Assembly (NCBI RefSeq): GCF_006385135.1
Contig: NZ_CP041025.1
Coordinates: forward strand, 1,891,501 to 1,955,500
Reading direction: 5' to 3'
Length of the DNA: 64,000 nt
DNA from: Paremcibacter congregatus
GTDB lineage: Bacteria; Pseudomonadota; Alphaproteobacteria; Sphingomonadales; Emcibacteraceae
A program made the translations under genes and the position numbers. The notes below the pieces were generated by a model that worked only from the letters and a program-made list of their open reading frames with translations, did not search any database and was not told where the DNA came from. This document shows positions 27,872-37,888 of the stretch, one piece after another. The first letter of the stretch is position 1, and each line of letters opens with the position of its first letter.

Positions 27872-28488
27872 ATGTTTTAATCAACGAGCTGCCGCTCAGC
27901 TATTTCCTGTCCAGTCTCGTTGGCGGATATCTTCTGGGCTCCCTGCCCTTCGGAATAATCCTGACACGGCTCGCCGGACAGGGGGATCTGCGTAAAATCG
28001 GATCGGGAAATATCGGCGCGACAAACGTTTTGCGCACGGGAAACAAAGGTCTGGCGCTCGCCACCCTGCTGCTTGATAGTGGAAAAGGCGCTCTGGCGGT
28101 TCTCCTGGCCTATCTTATCTTTCCGAAAGACCCTCTCCTGCTTTATTGCGCCGGCGGAGGCGCGTTTTTCGGACATCTTTATCCGCTTTATCTCAAGTTT
28201 AAAGGCGGCAAAGGGGTTGCAACTTTTCTCGGCACCCTGCTGGCGATCAACTGGCCGTTGGGACTGGCCTGCTGCCTGACCTGGGCATTGTCAGCCGTTC
28301 TGTTTCGTATTTCTTCCTTGTCAGCTCTGATTGCGGCCGCCTTGTCACCGTTTTACAGCTATTTCCTTTTGCATAATTCTTCGCTTGCTATTTTTGCGTG
28401 CATATTGTGTAGTATGATCTTTATACGACACGCTGAAAACATAAAACGACTTTTAGCCGGTACTGAACCCAAGATCGGAAAAAAGTAA
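27868..28488 (+). CDS. plsY: glycerol-3-phosphate acyltransferase PlsY
   Basis: A 206-residue membrane acyltransferase using acyl-phosphate to make lysophosphatidate. Five hydrophobic segments are seen. The three PlsY motifs are GSLPFGIILTRLAG with SGNIGATNVLR, LKFKGGKGVATFLG, and the C-terminal IFIRHAENIKRLLAGTEPKIG. It overlaps pyrC by 4 bp. The pyrB-pyrC-plsY-dprA-topA order is common in alphaproteobacteria. Confidence 0.96.
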   Translation: MNVLINELPLSYFLSSLVGGYLLGSLPFGIILTRLAGQGDLRKIGSGNIGATNVLRTGNKGLALATLLLDSGKGALAVLLAYLIFPKDPLLLYCAGGGAFFGHLYPLYLKFKGGKGVATFLGTLLAINWPLGLACCLTWALSAVLFRISSLSALIAAALSPFYSYFLLHNSSLAIFACILCSMIFIRHAENIKRLLAGTEPKIGKK

Positions 28489-28541
28489 TCTCCGTCTCTT
28501 TAGAGTAGTTGCGGTTAGGGACATAACCTTTGGGGAAACAT

Positions 28542-29687
28542 ATGTCCGACAAAGCACACCAAAAGGATCTTTCCGATGCAGAGAAGCTTGCCCGTCTGCG
28601 CCTGATCCGGACCGAGAATGTTGGCCCGGTCACCTTTCGTCATCTGATTGCGCGCTATGGCTCCGCAGCCGAAGCCCTTGACGCTCTTCCCGGTCTCGCC
28701 CGAAAAGGCGGTCGAAAGAAACCCCTGATCGCCGCGCGACAGGATATCATCCAACAAGAAATTGATCACCTGCACCAGATTGACGGGCATCTCATTATAT
28801 ATGGCGATACTCTTTATTCCAGACCGCTGATGGCGATTGAAGATGCCCCGCCTGTTTTGATGGGCCGGGGACATCCCCATCTTCTCGACCAGAAAGCCTT
28901 CGCAATCGTCGGCGCCCGCAACTGTTCGGCCATAGGCACTAAGCTCGCGGGTTCATTAGCACGAAAAATGGGCGCTGCCGGTTATGTGGTCTCTTCCGGC
29001 ATGGCGCGGGGGATTGATGCCGCTGCTCATTTGGGGGCCCTTGACAGCGGCACCATTGCCGTTCTCGCCGGCGGCGTCGATGTCATCTACCCCCGGGAAA
29101 ATACCGCACTTTATGAGGATATCGCAAACCGGGGACTTGTTCTGTCGGAGATGCCCCTTGGCACCCAGCCTCAGGCCCGACATTTTCCACCCCGCAACCG
29201 CATTATTTCAGGCCTGGCCGCCGGCGTACTGGTGATAGAGGCCACCCAAAGGTCAGGCACATTAATTACCGCCCGCCTCGCGCTCGAACAAGGTCGTGAG
29301 GTTTTCGCAGTACCCGGTTCGCCCCTTGATCCCCGTGCAAAAGGTCCCAACAGTCTACTGCGTCAGGGGGCTAATCTGGTCGAGGATGTGGAAGATATCC
29401 TGGATGTCCTGCGCATGAATGCGGATCGTAAAATTTCAGAACCCACATTGGATATCTTTACAGAGGAAACCCCCTTGGCGGCAAGTATCAAGGGCAGGGC
29501 AATTGATGAGGCCCGTCCGATAATCCGTGACAAACTGAGTGTCACACCAACGGCGATTGATGAATTGATCCGCCTATGCGATTTTCCCCCCGCAGTGGTG
29601 CAAACGGTGCTTTTAGAACTGGAACTGGCGGGAGAAATTGATCGTTATCCCGGAAACAGGGTAGCTTTTTCCGCCACAACACGTTAA
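28542..29687 (+). CDS. dprA: DNA-processing protein DprA
   Basis: A 381-residue DprA/Smf protein that loads RecA on incoming single-stranded DNA. Its SAM-like N-terminus shows RTENVGPVTFRHLIARYGS. The Rossmann core has FAIVGARNCSAIGTKLAG, SSGMARGIDAAAHLGAL, FPPRNRIISGL and VFAVPGSPLDPRAKGPN. A C-terminal winged helix (residues about 320-380) is present. ATG 28542 follows GGGGAAA. An upstream TTG at 28530 is in frame but poorly placed. Confidence 0.96.
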   Translation: MSDKAHQKDLSDAEKLARLRLIRTENVGPVTFRHLIARYGSAAEALDALPGLARKGGRKKPLIAARQDIIQQEIDHLHQIDGHLIIYGDTLYSRPLMAIEDAPPVLMGRGHPHLLDQKAFAIVGARNCSAIGTKLAGSLARKMGAAGYVVSSGMARGIDAAAHLGALDSGTIAVLAGGVDVIYPRENTALYEDIANRGLVLSEMPLGTQPQARHFPPRNRIISGLAAGVLVIEATQRSGTLITARLALEQGREVFAVPGSPLDPRAKGPNSLLRQGANLVEDVEDILDVLRMNADRKISEPTLDIFTEETPLAASIKGRAIDEARPIIRDKLSVTPTAIDELIRLCDFPPAVVQTVLLELELAGEIDRYPGNRVAFSATTR

Positions 29688-29729
29688 AAGCCCTTAATTT
29701 GTATAAATCAGAGATCAGCGAAAACGCAC

Positions 29730-32354
29730 ATGAAAACTGTTGTTGTAGAATCACCGGCGAAAGCCAAGACAATTAATAAATACCTTGGCAAGGACTATAA
29801 GGTCTTGGCAAGCTTTGGCCATGTTCGCGATTTGCCGTCGAAAAATGGCTCTGTAGATCCGGACGAAGATTTTGCCATGATCTGGGAAGTCGACAGCGAC
29901 AGCAAAAAACGCATCAAGGATATTGCCGATGCGACCAAGGAGTCTGACGAACTGATCCTCGCCACCGACCCCGACCGCGAAGGGGAAGCCATTTCCTGGC
30001 ATGTGCTCGAACTCTTGAAAGCCAAGCGTGGCGTGATGAAAGACGTCAAAGTCAAACGGGTGGTTTTCAATGAGATTACCAAAAGCGCCATTCTACAGGC
30101 CATGGAACATCCCCGTGATATTGACTCGCCTCTGGTTGATGCCTATCTCGCCCGACGGGCGCTCGATTATCTCGTGGGCTTTAATCTGTCGCCTGTTCTG
30201 TGGCGCAAGCTGCCCGGTTCCCGCTCCGCCGGCCGGGTACAATCGGTGTCCCTGCGGCTGATCTGTGACCGTGAACTGGAAATTGAGCAGTTCAACTCAG
30301 AAGAATACTGGACTGTGGATGTTGATCTCGCCAATCAGGCCAAGGAAACCTTCACCGCCCAACTCGCCCTGCTGAACGGTGAAAAGCTGAAAAAATTTAC
30401 CCTGACCACCGAGAAAGAAGCGGCAGCGGCGGAACAGGCGGTCAAAGGATCCAACTTCACCATTTCAACGGTGGAAAGCAAACCGGCCAAGAGATTTCCG
30501 GCCCCGCCCTTTACCACATCGACCCTGCAACAAGAAGCCTCGCGAAAACTCGGGTTTAATGCTCAGCGCACCATGCGCTGTGCCCAGAAGCTCTATGAAG
30601 GGATCGATATTGGCGGCGAAACGGTTGGTCTGATCACCTATATGCGTACCGATGGCGTTACCATCGCCAAAGAAGCTGTTGACGGCTGCCGCGATGTTAT
30701 TGCGGCCGAATATGGCGGCAATTATGTGCCATCTGCGCTGCGGGTGTATAAATCCAAAGCCAAGAATGCCCAGGAGGCCCATGAGGCGGTACGTCCTACC
30801 GACATGGCCCGCTTGCCAAAAACAGTTGCGGACCGGCTCGATGAAGATCAACGCCGCCTGTATGAATTGATTTGGAAACGTACGGTCGCCAGCCAGATGG
30901 CGGAAGCCAAATTCGAACGCACCACTGCCGACATTCTGTCTGAAGACGGGAAAGTCGGCCTGCGTGCCAACGGCTCCGTACAGATTTTTGACGGCTTCCT
31001 GAAACTCTATCAGGAAGGCAAGGATGACGCTGATAACGATGAAAACGATAAGCGTCTGCCCAAACTGACCCAGGGCGAAAAAGTCTCCCAGGAAAAAATT
31101 ATCCCGACGCAACATTTCACGGCTCCGCCGCCCCGCTTTACCGAGGCCTCTCTGGTCAAGAAGATGGAAGAACTCGGCATTGGCCGCCCGTCGACTTATG
31201 CGTCCGTGCTCACTGTGCTGCGGGATCGTAATTATGTGGTGATGGACAAAAACCGTTTTGTGCCCGAAGACAAGGGCCGTCTGGTCACCGCTTTCCTGCA
31301 GAATTATTTCAGCAAATATGTTGAATTTGACTTCACCGCCAATATGGAAGAACTGCTCGACAAGGTTTCTAATGGCGATATCCCATGGAAAAAAGTTCTG
31401 GCGGACTTCTGGCGTGAATTTCATACCGCCGTTGAAGGCACGAAGGAATTGCGCGTTTCAGACGTGTTGGAACGCCTTAACCAGTTCCTGGCGCCCTTTA
31501 TTTTCCCGGAAAAGGAAGATGGTTCAAACCCCCGCGCCTGCCCAAAATGTGATGATGGCATTCTCAGCCTGAAGACCAGTCGTTACGGCGCCTTTATCGG
31601 CTGTTCGCATTACCCGGAATGTAATTATACCCGGAAAATGAACAATGGCGACGGTGACGAGGAAGACGGCAACCGCGTGGTCGGGACGGATCCCGAAACT
31701 GGTATGGAAGTTACCGTGCGCGCCGGACGCTTTGGTCCTTATGTTCAATTGGGTGAACCGGCTGACAAAACCGAAAAACCCAAACGCGGATCAATTCCCA
31801 AGGGCATGGATGCGGCCTCCGTCGATCTGGAAAAGGCCCTGAAACTTCTGTCCCTGCCCCGTACTGTGGGGTTACACCCGGAAGACGGTAAAGTCATCAA
31901 AACCGCCATTGGCCGTTTTGGGCCGTATGTGTCACACGCCGGTGTTTTCGCCAGCCTGAAAGACCCGGAAGATGTCTTTAACCTCGGTCTGAACCATGCC
32001 GTAGAGCTGGTCGCGGAAGCCAAGCGCAAAAAAGGCGCCGCCGCCACGCCGATCAAGGAACTGGGCAAGCATCCCGAAGACGACGAGCCGATCAATGTCT
32101 ATGATGGCCGTTATGGCCCCTATGTCAAATACAAGCGCGTAAACGCCACAATTCCGAAGGACAAAGATCCGCAATCGGTGACACTGGAAGAAGCGCTTGA
32201 ACTGATCAAGGCAAAGGCCTCTAAAGGCAAGAAAAAACCAGCCGCCAAAAAAGCACCGGCCAAGAAAAAGGCGCCGGCGAAGAAGGCAGCTGCCAAAAAG
32301 GCCCCCGCCAAGAAACCGGCAACCAAGAAAAAAACCGCGAAGGCTGACAATTAA
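29730..32354 (+). CDS. topA: DNA topoisomerase I
   Basis: An 874-residue type IA topoisomerase relaxing negative supercoils. The Toprim start is TVVVESPAKAKTINKYLG and ATDPDREGEAISWHV supplies its acidic metal ligands. The catalytic Tyr is in VGLITYMRTDG (Tyr304). Zinc-finger Cys are at about residues 603-635 (CPKCDDGIL, GCSHYPECNY). Three further C-terminal repeats carry RFGPYV or RYGPYV. The last 45 residues are a Lys/Ala/Pro tail resembling histone H1, likely a DNA clamp. It follows dprA by 42 bp and precedes rnr by 2 bp. Confidence 0.98.
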   Translation: MKTVVVESPAKAKTINKYLGKDYKVLASFGHVRDLPSKNGSVDPDEDFAMIWEVDSDSKKRIKDIADATKESDELILATDPDREGEAISWHVLELLKAKRGVMKDVKVKRVVFNEITKSAILQAMEHPRDIDSPLVDAYLARRALDYLVGFNLSPVLWRKLPGSRSAGRVQSVSLRLICDRELEIEQFNSEEYWTVDVDLANQAKETFTAQLALLNGEKLKKFTLTTEKEAAAAEQAVKGSNFTISTVESKPAKRFPAPPFTTSTLQQEASRKLGFNAQRTMRCAQKLYEGIDIGGETVGLITYMRTDGVTIAKEAVDGCRDVIAAEYGGNYVPSALRVYKSKAKNAQEAHEAVRPTDMARLPKTVADRLDEDQRRLYELIWKRTVASQMAEAKFERTTADILSEDGKVGLRANGSVQIFDGFLKLYQEGKDDADNDENDKRLPKLTQGEKVSQEKIIPTQHFTAPPPRFTEASLVKKMEELGIGRPSTYASVLTVLRDRNYVVMDKNRFVPEDKGRLVTAFLQNYFSKYVEFDFTANMEELLDKVSNGDIPWKKVLADFWREFHTAVEGTKELRVSDVLERLNQFLAPFIFPEKEDGSNPRACPKCDDGILSLKTSRYGAFIGCSHYPECNYTRKMNNGDGDEEDGNRVVGTDPETGMEVTVRAGRFGPYVQLGEPADKTEKPKRGSIPKGMDAASVDLEKALKLLSLPRTVGLHPEDGKVIKTAIGRFGPYVSHAGVFASLKDPEDVFNLGLNHAVELVAEAKRKKGAAATPIKELGKHPEDDEPINVYDGRYGPYVKYKRVNATIPKDKDPQSVTLEEALELIKAKASKGKKKPAAKKAPAKKKAPAKKAAAKKAPAKKPATKKKTAKADN

Positions 32355-32356
32355 TT

Positions 32357-34633
32357 ATGGCCCCTAAAAAGGATATTCCCTTCCCCACCCAGGATGACGT
32401 CCTGGCCTATGTTCGGGAAAATCCCAGTAAGATTTCCAAACGGGATATTGCACGCGCCTTTCATATTCGCGGCGATCAGCGGATCAAACTGAAAAAACTG
32501 CTTCGGGAAATGACCGAAGCCGGACAACTCGATAAGGGGCACAAGGGGCAAATCCATGTGAGCGGTGAACTACCGCCGGTCTGCGTTGTCGAGGTCACGG
32601 GCATTGACAAGATGGGCGACCTGACAGCACGGCCAACCAACTGGCCCCTCAAAGGTCAACCGGAAGATACGCCGCCGCCACTGGTGACCATTTTCGCAGA
32701 TGACAAACGCGGCAATCTGGCCCGGGGCGATCAGGCTTTGGTCCGCCTGACCCAGAACCGCGATGTGAAAGAACTCAGCTATGTCGCGCGTGTGATCCGT
32801 AAGCTGGAACGCACTTCCAGTCTGGTAATGGGTATTTTCCGTGCCCAGGATGACAATGTCGCCATGGTCCAGCCCACCGACAAGAAAGATCGCAATCAAT
32901 ATCTGATTGCGCGTAAGGATTGGGGCAAGGCCCGCGACGGTGAACTGGTTTTGGTCGATGTGCGCGAAAAGAAAAGCACCCGACGTCATATGGGCCCCAA
33001 ACGCGCTGTTGTAATGGAATGTCTGGGGACGCTGGATGATCCACGCTCCATCAGCCTGATCGCGATTCACACCCATGGTATCCTGACGGAATTTGCCGAC
33101 CAGACAATTGAGGAAGCCCAACGCTCTGTCCCTCCTGTCCTCGGCAATCGCACAGACCTGCGTGATATCCCCCTGATTACAGTCGATCCGGCAGATGCCC
33201 GCGATCATGATGATGCCATCTGGGCCGAACGTGATCCCGACCCCAAAAACAAAGATGGCTGGCACATCATTGTCGCCATTGCCGATGTGGCCCACTATGT
33301 CACACCGGGGTCATCACTGGAAAGTGACGCCTGGAAACGCGGAAATTCGACATATTTTCCCGACCGGGTCGTTCCCATGCTGCCGGAAGCTCTGTCCAAC
33401 GGACTGTGTTCGTTGCAGGAAGGCGAAGATCGTTATACGCTGGCTGTGCATATATGGTTTGATCAACGCGGGAAGAAAATCCGCCATAAATACGTCCGCG
33501 GTCTGATGCGATCCGCCGCCGGACTGTCTTATGAAGAATTTCAAAATGCCCATGACGGCAAGGTGAGCCAAAAGGCCCGTCCCCTGATGGACAGCGTTAT
33601 TGAACCGCTCTACGGTGCTTTTGCCTGCATGCAAAAAGGCCGGGAGTATCGGGAGCCGCTCAATCTGGTGATGCCGGAACGCAAGATCTTGTTGGATGAG
33701 GCCGGTAATGTCACAGGCATTCACCCCCGTAAAGCTCTTGACGCCCATAAACTGGTGGAAGAATTCATGATCCAGGCCAATGTGGCCGCCGCAGAAGAAC
33801 TCGAACTGAAAGGCTGGCCCTGTATTTACCGGGTTCATGAACAGCCAAGCGAGGAAAAGCTCAATAACCTGCGCGAATTCCTCGGCAGTCTGGGCTACAA
33901 TTTTGCCAAGGGCATGGTTCAGCGTCCGAAACTGTTCAATAATATCCTGCGCAAAGTCGAAGATACACCGCAACGGGATGTGATTAACATCATTATCCTG
34001 CGCACCCAGTCCCAGGCGGTATACAGCACCGATAATCTGGGGCATTTTGGCCTGTCTCTGGCGCGCTATGCCCATTTCACCTCCCCCATACGCCGCTATG
34101 CCGACTTAATGGTCCACAGGGCCCTAATTGGCGCTCTAAAGCTCGGGAACGACGGACTCGACAAGCTTGATCGGGAGAAGCTCAGCGAAACGGCCGCACA
34201 TATCAGTAAAACCGAACGTATTTCGATGGTCGCGGAACGGGAATGTACAGATCGTTTTGTTGCCGCCTATATGTCCCAACATGTCGGGGAAGAGTTTACC
34301 GCCACCATTGCCGGGGTCAGTCGCGCCGGTTTGTTCGTCACGTTTTCGGAATCAGGCGGAGACGGGTTTATTCCCGTGTCCTCAATGGTCGGCGATTACT
34401 TCCGCCATGATGCGGAACTGCATCTTCTGGAAGGGGAATACACGGGAATTGTTTACCAGTTGGGCGATTCTATCACCGTGCTCCTGAAAGAGGCCAATGG
34501 CGTCACCGGTGGCCTGCTTTGTCAGCTTATTGATCCGGATTTACTGGCCAAAGGCAAACCGAACAAAGCCAAAACACGGGGCCGGACACAAGGCCGCGAG
34601 GGGCGTTCAAATCGTCCGCGTCGGAAAAGATAG
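32357..34633 (+). CDS. rnr: ribonuclease R
   Basis: A 758-residue 3'-5' exoribonuclease of the RNB family. An N-terminal winged helix (ISKRDIARAFHIRGDQRIKLK) and cold-shock domains lead to the RNB core. The catalytic acidic cluster is VDPADARDHDDAIWAE (about residue 278) and HFTSPIRRYADLMVHRAL is the late RNB signature. An S1 domain follows (ATIAGVSRAGLFVTFSESGGDG), then a basic tail. The start lies 2 bp after the topA stop, so it is translationally coupled. The stem at 34625-34648 overlaps its stop codon. Confidence 0.97.
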   Translation: MAPKKDIPFPTQDDVLAYVRENPSKISKRDIARAFHIRGDQRIKLKKLLREMTEAGQLDKGHKGQIHVSGELPPVCVVEVTGIDKMGDLTARPTNWPLKGQPEDTPPPLVTIFADDKRGNLARGDQALVRLTQNRDVKELSYVARVIRKLERTSSLVMGIFRAQDDNVAMVQPTDKKDRNQYLIARKDWGKARDGELVLVDVREKKSTRRHMGPKRAVVMECLGTLDDPRSISLIAIHTHGILTEFADQTIEEAQRSVPPVLGNRTDLRDIPLITVDPADARDHDDAIWAERDPDPKNKDGWHIIVAIADVAHYVTPGSSLESDAWKRGNSTYFPDRVVPMLPEALSNGLCSLQEGEDRYTLAVHIWFDQRGKKIRHKYVRGLMRSAAGLSYEEFQNAHDGKVSQKARPLMDSVIEPLYGAFACMQKGREYREPLNLVMPERKILLDEAGNVTGIHPRKALDAHKLVEEFMIQANVAAAEELELKGWPCIYRVHEQPSEEKLNNLREFLGSLGYNFAKGMVQRPKLFNNILRKVEDTPQRDVINIIILRTQSQAVYSTDNLGHFGLSLARYAHFTSPIRRYADLMVHRALIGALKLGNDGLDKLDREKLSETAAHISKTERISMVAERECTDRFVAAYMSQHVGEEFTATIAGVSRAGLFVTFSESGGDGFIPVSSMVGDYFRHDAELHLLEGEYTGIVYQLGDSITVLLKEANGVTGGLLCQLIDPDLLAKGKPNKAKTRGRTQGREGRSNRPRRKR

Positions 34634-34659
34634 AAGATTGTATCTTTTCTGTCCGTTTT
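34625..34659 (+). terminator. weak terminator after rnr
   Basis: AAAAGATA / TATCTTTT (8 bp, 8-nt loop) spans the rnr stop codon. Six bases later comes TTTTT. AT-rich stem, so only partial termination is likely; rpmG has its own promoter just downstream. Confidence 0.4.
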
Positions 34660-34672
34660 TCGTGTCTTTTAC

Positions 34673-34700
34673 TTGACTTGGGCGGGATAAACTGTATTTT
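34673..34700 (+). promoter_or_regulatory. housekeeping promoter of rpmG
   Basis: TTGACT (34673-34678) and TATTTT (34695-34700) are separated by 16 bp. They lie 42 bp before the rpmG start. The hexamers fit a vegetative sigma-70 promoter, with a slightly short spacer. Confidence 0.5.
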
Positions 34701-34741
34701 CCCTTCACGTATTTTGGAATTTAAGAATTGGAGCCAAGCAC

Positions 34742-34909
34742 ATGGCGAAACCTACAGTTGTAAAAATTAAACTCGTCAGCACGGCTGGTACTGGTTATTA
34801 CTATGTAACCAAGAAAAACCCACGTAACATTACGGAAAAAATGACTTTCCGCAAGTACGATCCAGTTGTGCGCAAGCATGTCGAATTTAAAGAACATAAA
34901 ATTAAATAA
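34742..34909 (+). CDS. rpmG: 50S ribosomal protein L33
   Basis: A 55-residue protein beginning [20 protein letters not shown] and continuing [30 protein letters not shown]. This is the canonical L33 of proteobacteria, the form lacking the zinc-binding Cys pairs. The Shine-Dalgarno GGAG lies 8 bp upstream. Too short for typical ORF cut-offs, but unmistakable. Flanked by its own promoter and a bidirectional terminator. Confidence 0.97.
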   Translation: MAKPTVVKIKLVSTAGTGYYYVTKKNPRNITEKMTFRKYDPVVRKHVEFKEHKIK

Positions 34910-34930
34910 TTTTCGTTCTTATCTCATACA

Positions 34931-34970
34931 AAAAACGGTCTGTGTCACAAGATACAGACCGTTTTTTTTA
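34931..34970. terminator. bidirectional terminator, rpmG and pleD
   Basis: ACGGTCTGT / ACAGACCGT (34935-34943, 34954-34962) is a perfect 9-bp stem. A run of A precedes it and a run of eight T follows, so it works on both strands between the convergent rpmG and pleD genes. Confidence 0.92.
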
Positions 34971-34998
34971 TGGATTGTTTAAAGAGGCCAGCCTCTGT

Positions 34999-36369
34999 TT
35001 AGTCCTGGCTACAAACCTGATTACGGCCATTTTCCTTGGCCTTGTACAGCGCCTGATCTGCCGCCACCAGAAGCTTGCTGCTTGAGGTATTGTTATCGCC
35101 CGATATGGCCAGGCCAATACTGACCGTGATGTCAATCGGGGTTTCAGAGCCGGAAATTTCAAACGGCTCATCGGCGATGGAACGGCGCAAACGTTCCGCG
35201 ACAAAATGAGCATATTCCAGGTTGGTTTCAGGCATCACCACAACAAACTCTTCCCCGCCAAATCGGGCGGCTAGATCAATATTGCGGATGTCATTGCTGA
35301 TCCGACGGGCAAATTCATGCAGGACCTCATCACCGGACGCATGACCGTATGTGTCATTGACGATCTTGAACTTGTCCAGATCCATCATCAACAGTGACAC
35401 TTTTTTGCGTTTGTCATTTTCCTTGGACATCATATTGTCCAGATGAGACGATAAAAAGTGACGGTTGTACAAACCGGTTACCGCATCTGTCATTGCCATT
35501 TCAATGGATTTCTGCATATTGCGCCGCAAGCGGTTGGCATATCTTTTCTGGCGAATTTGCGCCTTTGAACGGGCCACCAGTTCATTGCGATCGATAGGCC
35601 GGGCGATATAATCGGTTACACCCAGTTCCATGGCCCGCACGAGCTGTTGCGTATCGCCTTCATCGACAAGCACCAGAATCGGAATTTGCCGCGTTGCCTC
35701 AGCCGACCGCAAATGCGAACAGAGCCGTAGGCCGTCAATTTCCGAAAGACTAAGACTGATGATGATAAGATCAAATTTTTCAAGACTGGGGGTGGTAATT
35801 TCACCGCTTTCAACATTGTCCACCGTAACAGTGGCGATATCTTCCAAATAACTCTGAATACGTCCCGCCACCCGAATATAATCTTCCACCAACAGCACCT
35901 TGGCGTTGGACAGGCTGATATTCCGGCTGAGGTCCGGGCCTATTTTAATGCCCAGATCCTGCCCGGTTGCTTCGCGCATGCGGAGTTCGTCCATCAAGAC
36001 TTTCAGGCGTACCAGTGAACGCACGCGGGCGAAGAGTGGCAAATCAAGTACAGGTTTGGTAAGAAAGTCATCGGCACCCGCTTCCAGTCCGGCAACCCGG
36101 TCCTTTGGCTGGTCCAGAGCGGTCACCATAATAACGGGGATATGAGCAGATTTTACATTTGCCCGAATACGGCGACATACTTCGAATCCGTCCATCCCCG
36201 GCATCATCACATCCAGCAGGACAATATCAGGGTTTTCTTGTTCTATGATCGCAAGCGCATCTTCGCCATTCATGGCCGTCAGCACATCGAAATATTCGCT
36301 GGTGAGCTTGGCTTCCAGGAGTTTTACATTTTGAATAACATCATCAACAACGAGTACGCGTGCTGTCAT
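34999..36369 (-). CDS. pleD: PleD-type response regulator/diguanylate cyclase
   Basis: A 456-residue REC-REC-GGDEF protein producing cyclic di-GMP on phosphorylation, a cell-pole and motile-to-sessile switch in Caulobacter. The first receiver has Asp53 in DIVLLDVMMPG. The second receiver has FDLIIISLSLSEIDG, where Ser replaces the phosphoacceptor, so it is an adaptor pseudo-receiver as in known PleD. The cyclase site is RFGGEEFVVVMPE, with an inhibitory I-site RNID five residues before it. It lies 9 bp downstream of divK on the same strand. Confidence 0.96.
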   Translation of the reverse strand: MTARVLVVDDVIQNVKLLEAKLTSEYFDVLTAMNGEDALAIIEQENPDIVLLDVMMPGMDGFEVCRRIRANVKSAHIPVIMVTALDQPKDRVAGLEAGADDFLTKPVLDLPLFARVRSLVRLKVLMDELRMREATGQDLGIKIGPDLSRNISLSNAKVLLVEDYIRVAGRIQSYLEDIATVTVDNVESGEITTPSLEKFDLIIISLSLSEIDGLRLCSHLRSAEATRQIPILVLVDEGDTQQLVRAMELGVTDYIARPIDRNELVARSKAQIRQKRYANRLRRNMQKSIEMAMTDAVTGLYNRHFLSSHLDNMMSKENDKRKKVSLLMMDLDKFKIVNDTYGHASGDEVLHEFARRISNDIRNIDLAARFGGEEFVVVMPETNLEYAHFVAERLRRSIADEPFEISGSETPIDITVSIGLAISGDNNTSSSKLLVAADQALYKAKENGRNQVCSQD

Positions 36370-36378
36370 ACCAGATCT

Positions 36379-36744
36379 CTAACCTGCAAACTTTTTAACG
36401 GTTTCGATAAATTGGCCCACTGATATGGGTTTGGCAATGTAAGCCTCGCATCCGCCGGCGCGAATTTTTTCTTCATCCCCCTTCATGGCAAACGCCGTTA
36501 CGGCAATAATGGGTATGCTCCGTAGATCTTCGTCTTCCTTGATCCATTTGGTGACTTCAAGTCCGGACACTTCCGGCAACTGAATATCCATGAGGATAAG
36601 ATCCGGTTTCTCCTCCCGGGCCAATGCCAGCGCCTTCATGCCTTCTTGGGTTTGGACGGTATCATAACCGTGCGCATTCAAAAGGTCGCAAAACAACTTC
36701 ATATTCAATTCGTTGTCTTCTACTACTAATATTTTCTTCCGCAT
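36379..36744 (-). CDS. divK: single-domain response regulator DivK
   Basis: A 121-residue receiver-only protein. It starts [20 protein letters not shown], has phosphoacceptor Asp53 in [13 protein letters not shown], and [19 protein letters not shown] with Thr and Lys of the active site. Together with the adjacent pleD this is the conserved alphaproteobacterial divK-pleD operon that feeds cell-fate signals to the CtrA pathway. The 172-bp upstream gap to 36917 shows no clear CtrA box. Confidence 0.95.
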   Translation of the reverse strand: MRKKILVVEDNELNMKLFCDLLNAHGYDTVQTQEGMKALALAREEKPDLILMDIQLPEVSGLEVTKWIKEDEDLRSIPIIAVTAFAMKGDEEKIRAGGCEAYIAKPISVGQFIETVKKFAG

Positions 36745-36916
36745 ATTTTCTTCCTGGCTATTGCCTGTGCGAATTCCCCGTTCATCACAGTAACTCTTTT
36801 ATCCTGTTAGACATTACTTTGCTACAAATTTAACCTGAGTATATGAAAAAGCTGTTAACAAGAGGAACCTTGTGTATAAAATACCTTCACAAGAAAGAGG
36901 CATTAGCGATTAAGAT

Positions 36917-37198
36917 ATGAACAAAGAACAAGCTGAAATCATAGCCCTGCAGGCCTTGACCTATATGGCGACCCACGAAGATATCCTGATTGCATATTTG
37001 CGTTTATCAGGTATTGCGCCCGAGGATCTTAAAAATTCCGCCGCTAATCCCGCCACATTAGGCAGCATTATAGATTATTTCCTGCAAGATGAAAAAAGAC
37101 TAGTCGCGCTTTGTGATGCCGAGAATATTGCGCCGGACCATCTGATCAAAGCCAGACGTTGTCTGCCTGGTGGCGAAGATATACCCTATACGACATAA
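36917..37198 (+). CDS. DUF3572 family protein
   Basis: A 93-residue helical protein of a small family widespread in alphaproteobacteria and often found next to divK/pleD. The conserved start EQAEIIALQALTYMATHED and the segment FLQDEKRLVALCDAENI match the family. No function is known. Divergent from divK and 34 bp upstream of a HAD-like gene, so probably in a unit with it and dinB. Confidence 0.85.
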   Translation: MNKEQAEIIALQALTYMATHEDILIAYLRLSGIAPEDLKNSAANPATLGSIIDYFLQDEKRLVALCDAENIAPDHLIKARRCLPGGEDIPYTT

Positions 37199-37232
37199 TC
37201 CGGCCCATGTGCCCCATTCTTGAGTAAAAAAT

Positions 37233-37880
37233 ATGAAGCATGCCCTGGAGCAATTAAAGTCTCTGTCTCTTAATCCTCGTCGCCCGGTCATTGTTACCGA
37301 CGCCGATGAGGTGATTCTTCATTTCGCTGATATTCTTTCCGAATATCTGGCGAGCCAGGATATGTATGTCAATTTTGTCAGTTATGCTCTTGAGGGAAAT
37401 ATTAAATACCGGGCCACGGATGAACCGGTGTCCAGCACTCTTTTTGGCCAGCTTATCGATGATTATTTTGAAAAATATGTCGAGAAACAACCCCTTGTCG
37501 ATGGCGCTGTCCATCATTTGAACCGCCTGTCAGAACTGTGTAATATCGTCATTCTGACTAATATCCCTCATGACTTTGCCGACCGCAGACGCGAATTGTT
37601 CAGCCGAAAAGGGCTGCCCTACCCGATGATATCCAGCAGCGGTCCAAAGGGCCCGGCTCTGGACATGCTGTCGCGCATGACCGATCAACCTTTGTTTTTC
37701 ATCGATGATATTGCCCATCATCACACATCCGTGGCAAAAATAACGCCTCAGGTTCAGCGTATCCAGTTTATCGCCAACCGGCATCTCCACAGTATTGAAA
37801 CAAAAGCCAAAGACTGTCATCATAGATGCGAAGACTGGGCCGAGATCGAACGCGTGATCCGGGAAACACTGCTAACCTGA
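37233..37880 (+). CDS. HAD-like hydrolase of unknown substrate
   Basis: A 215-residue HAD-fold protein. Motif I is weak: VIVTDADEVILHF contains D-A-D-E where DxDx(T/V) is expected. Motif II is IVILTNIPHDFADRR. FFIDDIAHHHTSV is the acidic motif IV. It resembles 5'-nucleotidase-like HADs of alphaproteobacteria. It ends 8 bp before dinB. The substrate cannot be told. Confidence 0.7.
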   Translation: MKHALEQLKSLSLNPRRPVIVTDADEVILHFADILSEYLASQDMYVNFVSYALEGNIKYRATDEPVSSTLFGQLIDDYFEKYVEKQPLVDGAVHHLNRLSELCNIVILTNIPHDFADRRRELFSRKGLPYPMISSSGPKGPALDMLSRMTDQPLFFIDDIAHHHTSVAKITPQVQRIQFIANRHLHSIETKAKDCHHRCEDWAEIERVIRETLLT

Positions 37881-37888
37881 AATACCAC

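Noticed and set aside
29683-29699. TTAA...TTAA before topA as a CtrA box
   Set aside because: Spacer is 6, not 7, and one half lies in the dprA stop region.
30465-31424. 319-codon minus-strand frame
   Set aside because: Antisense shadow of topA.
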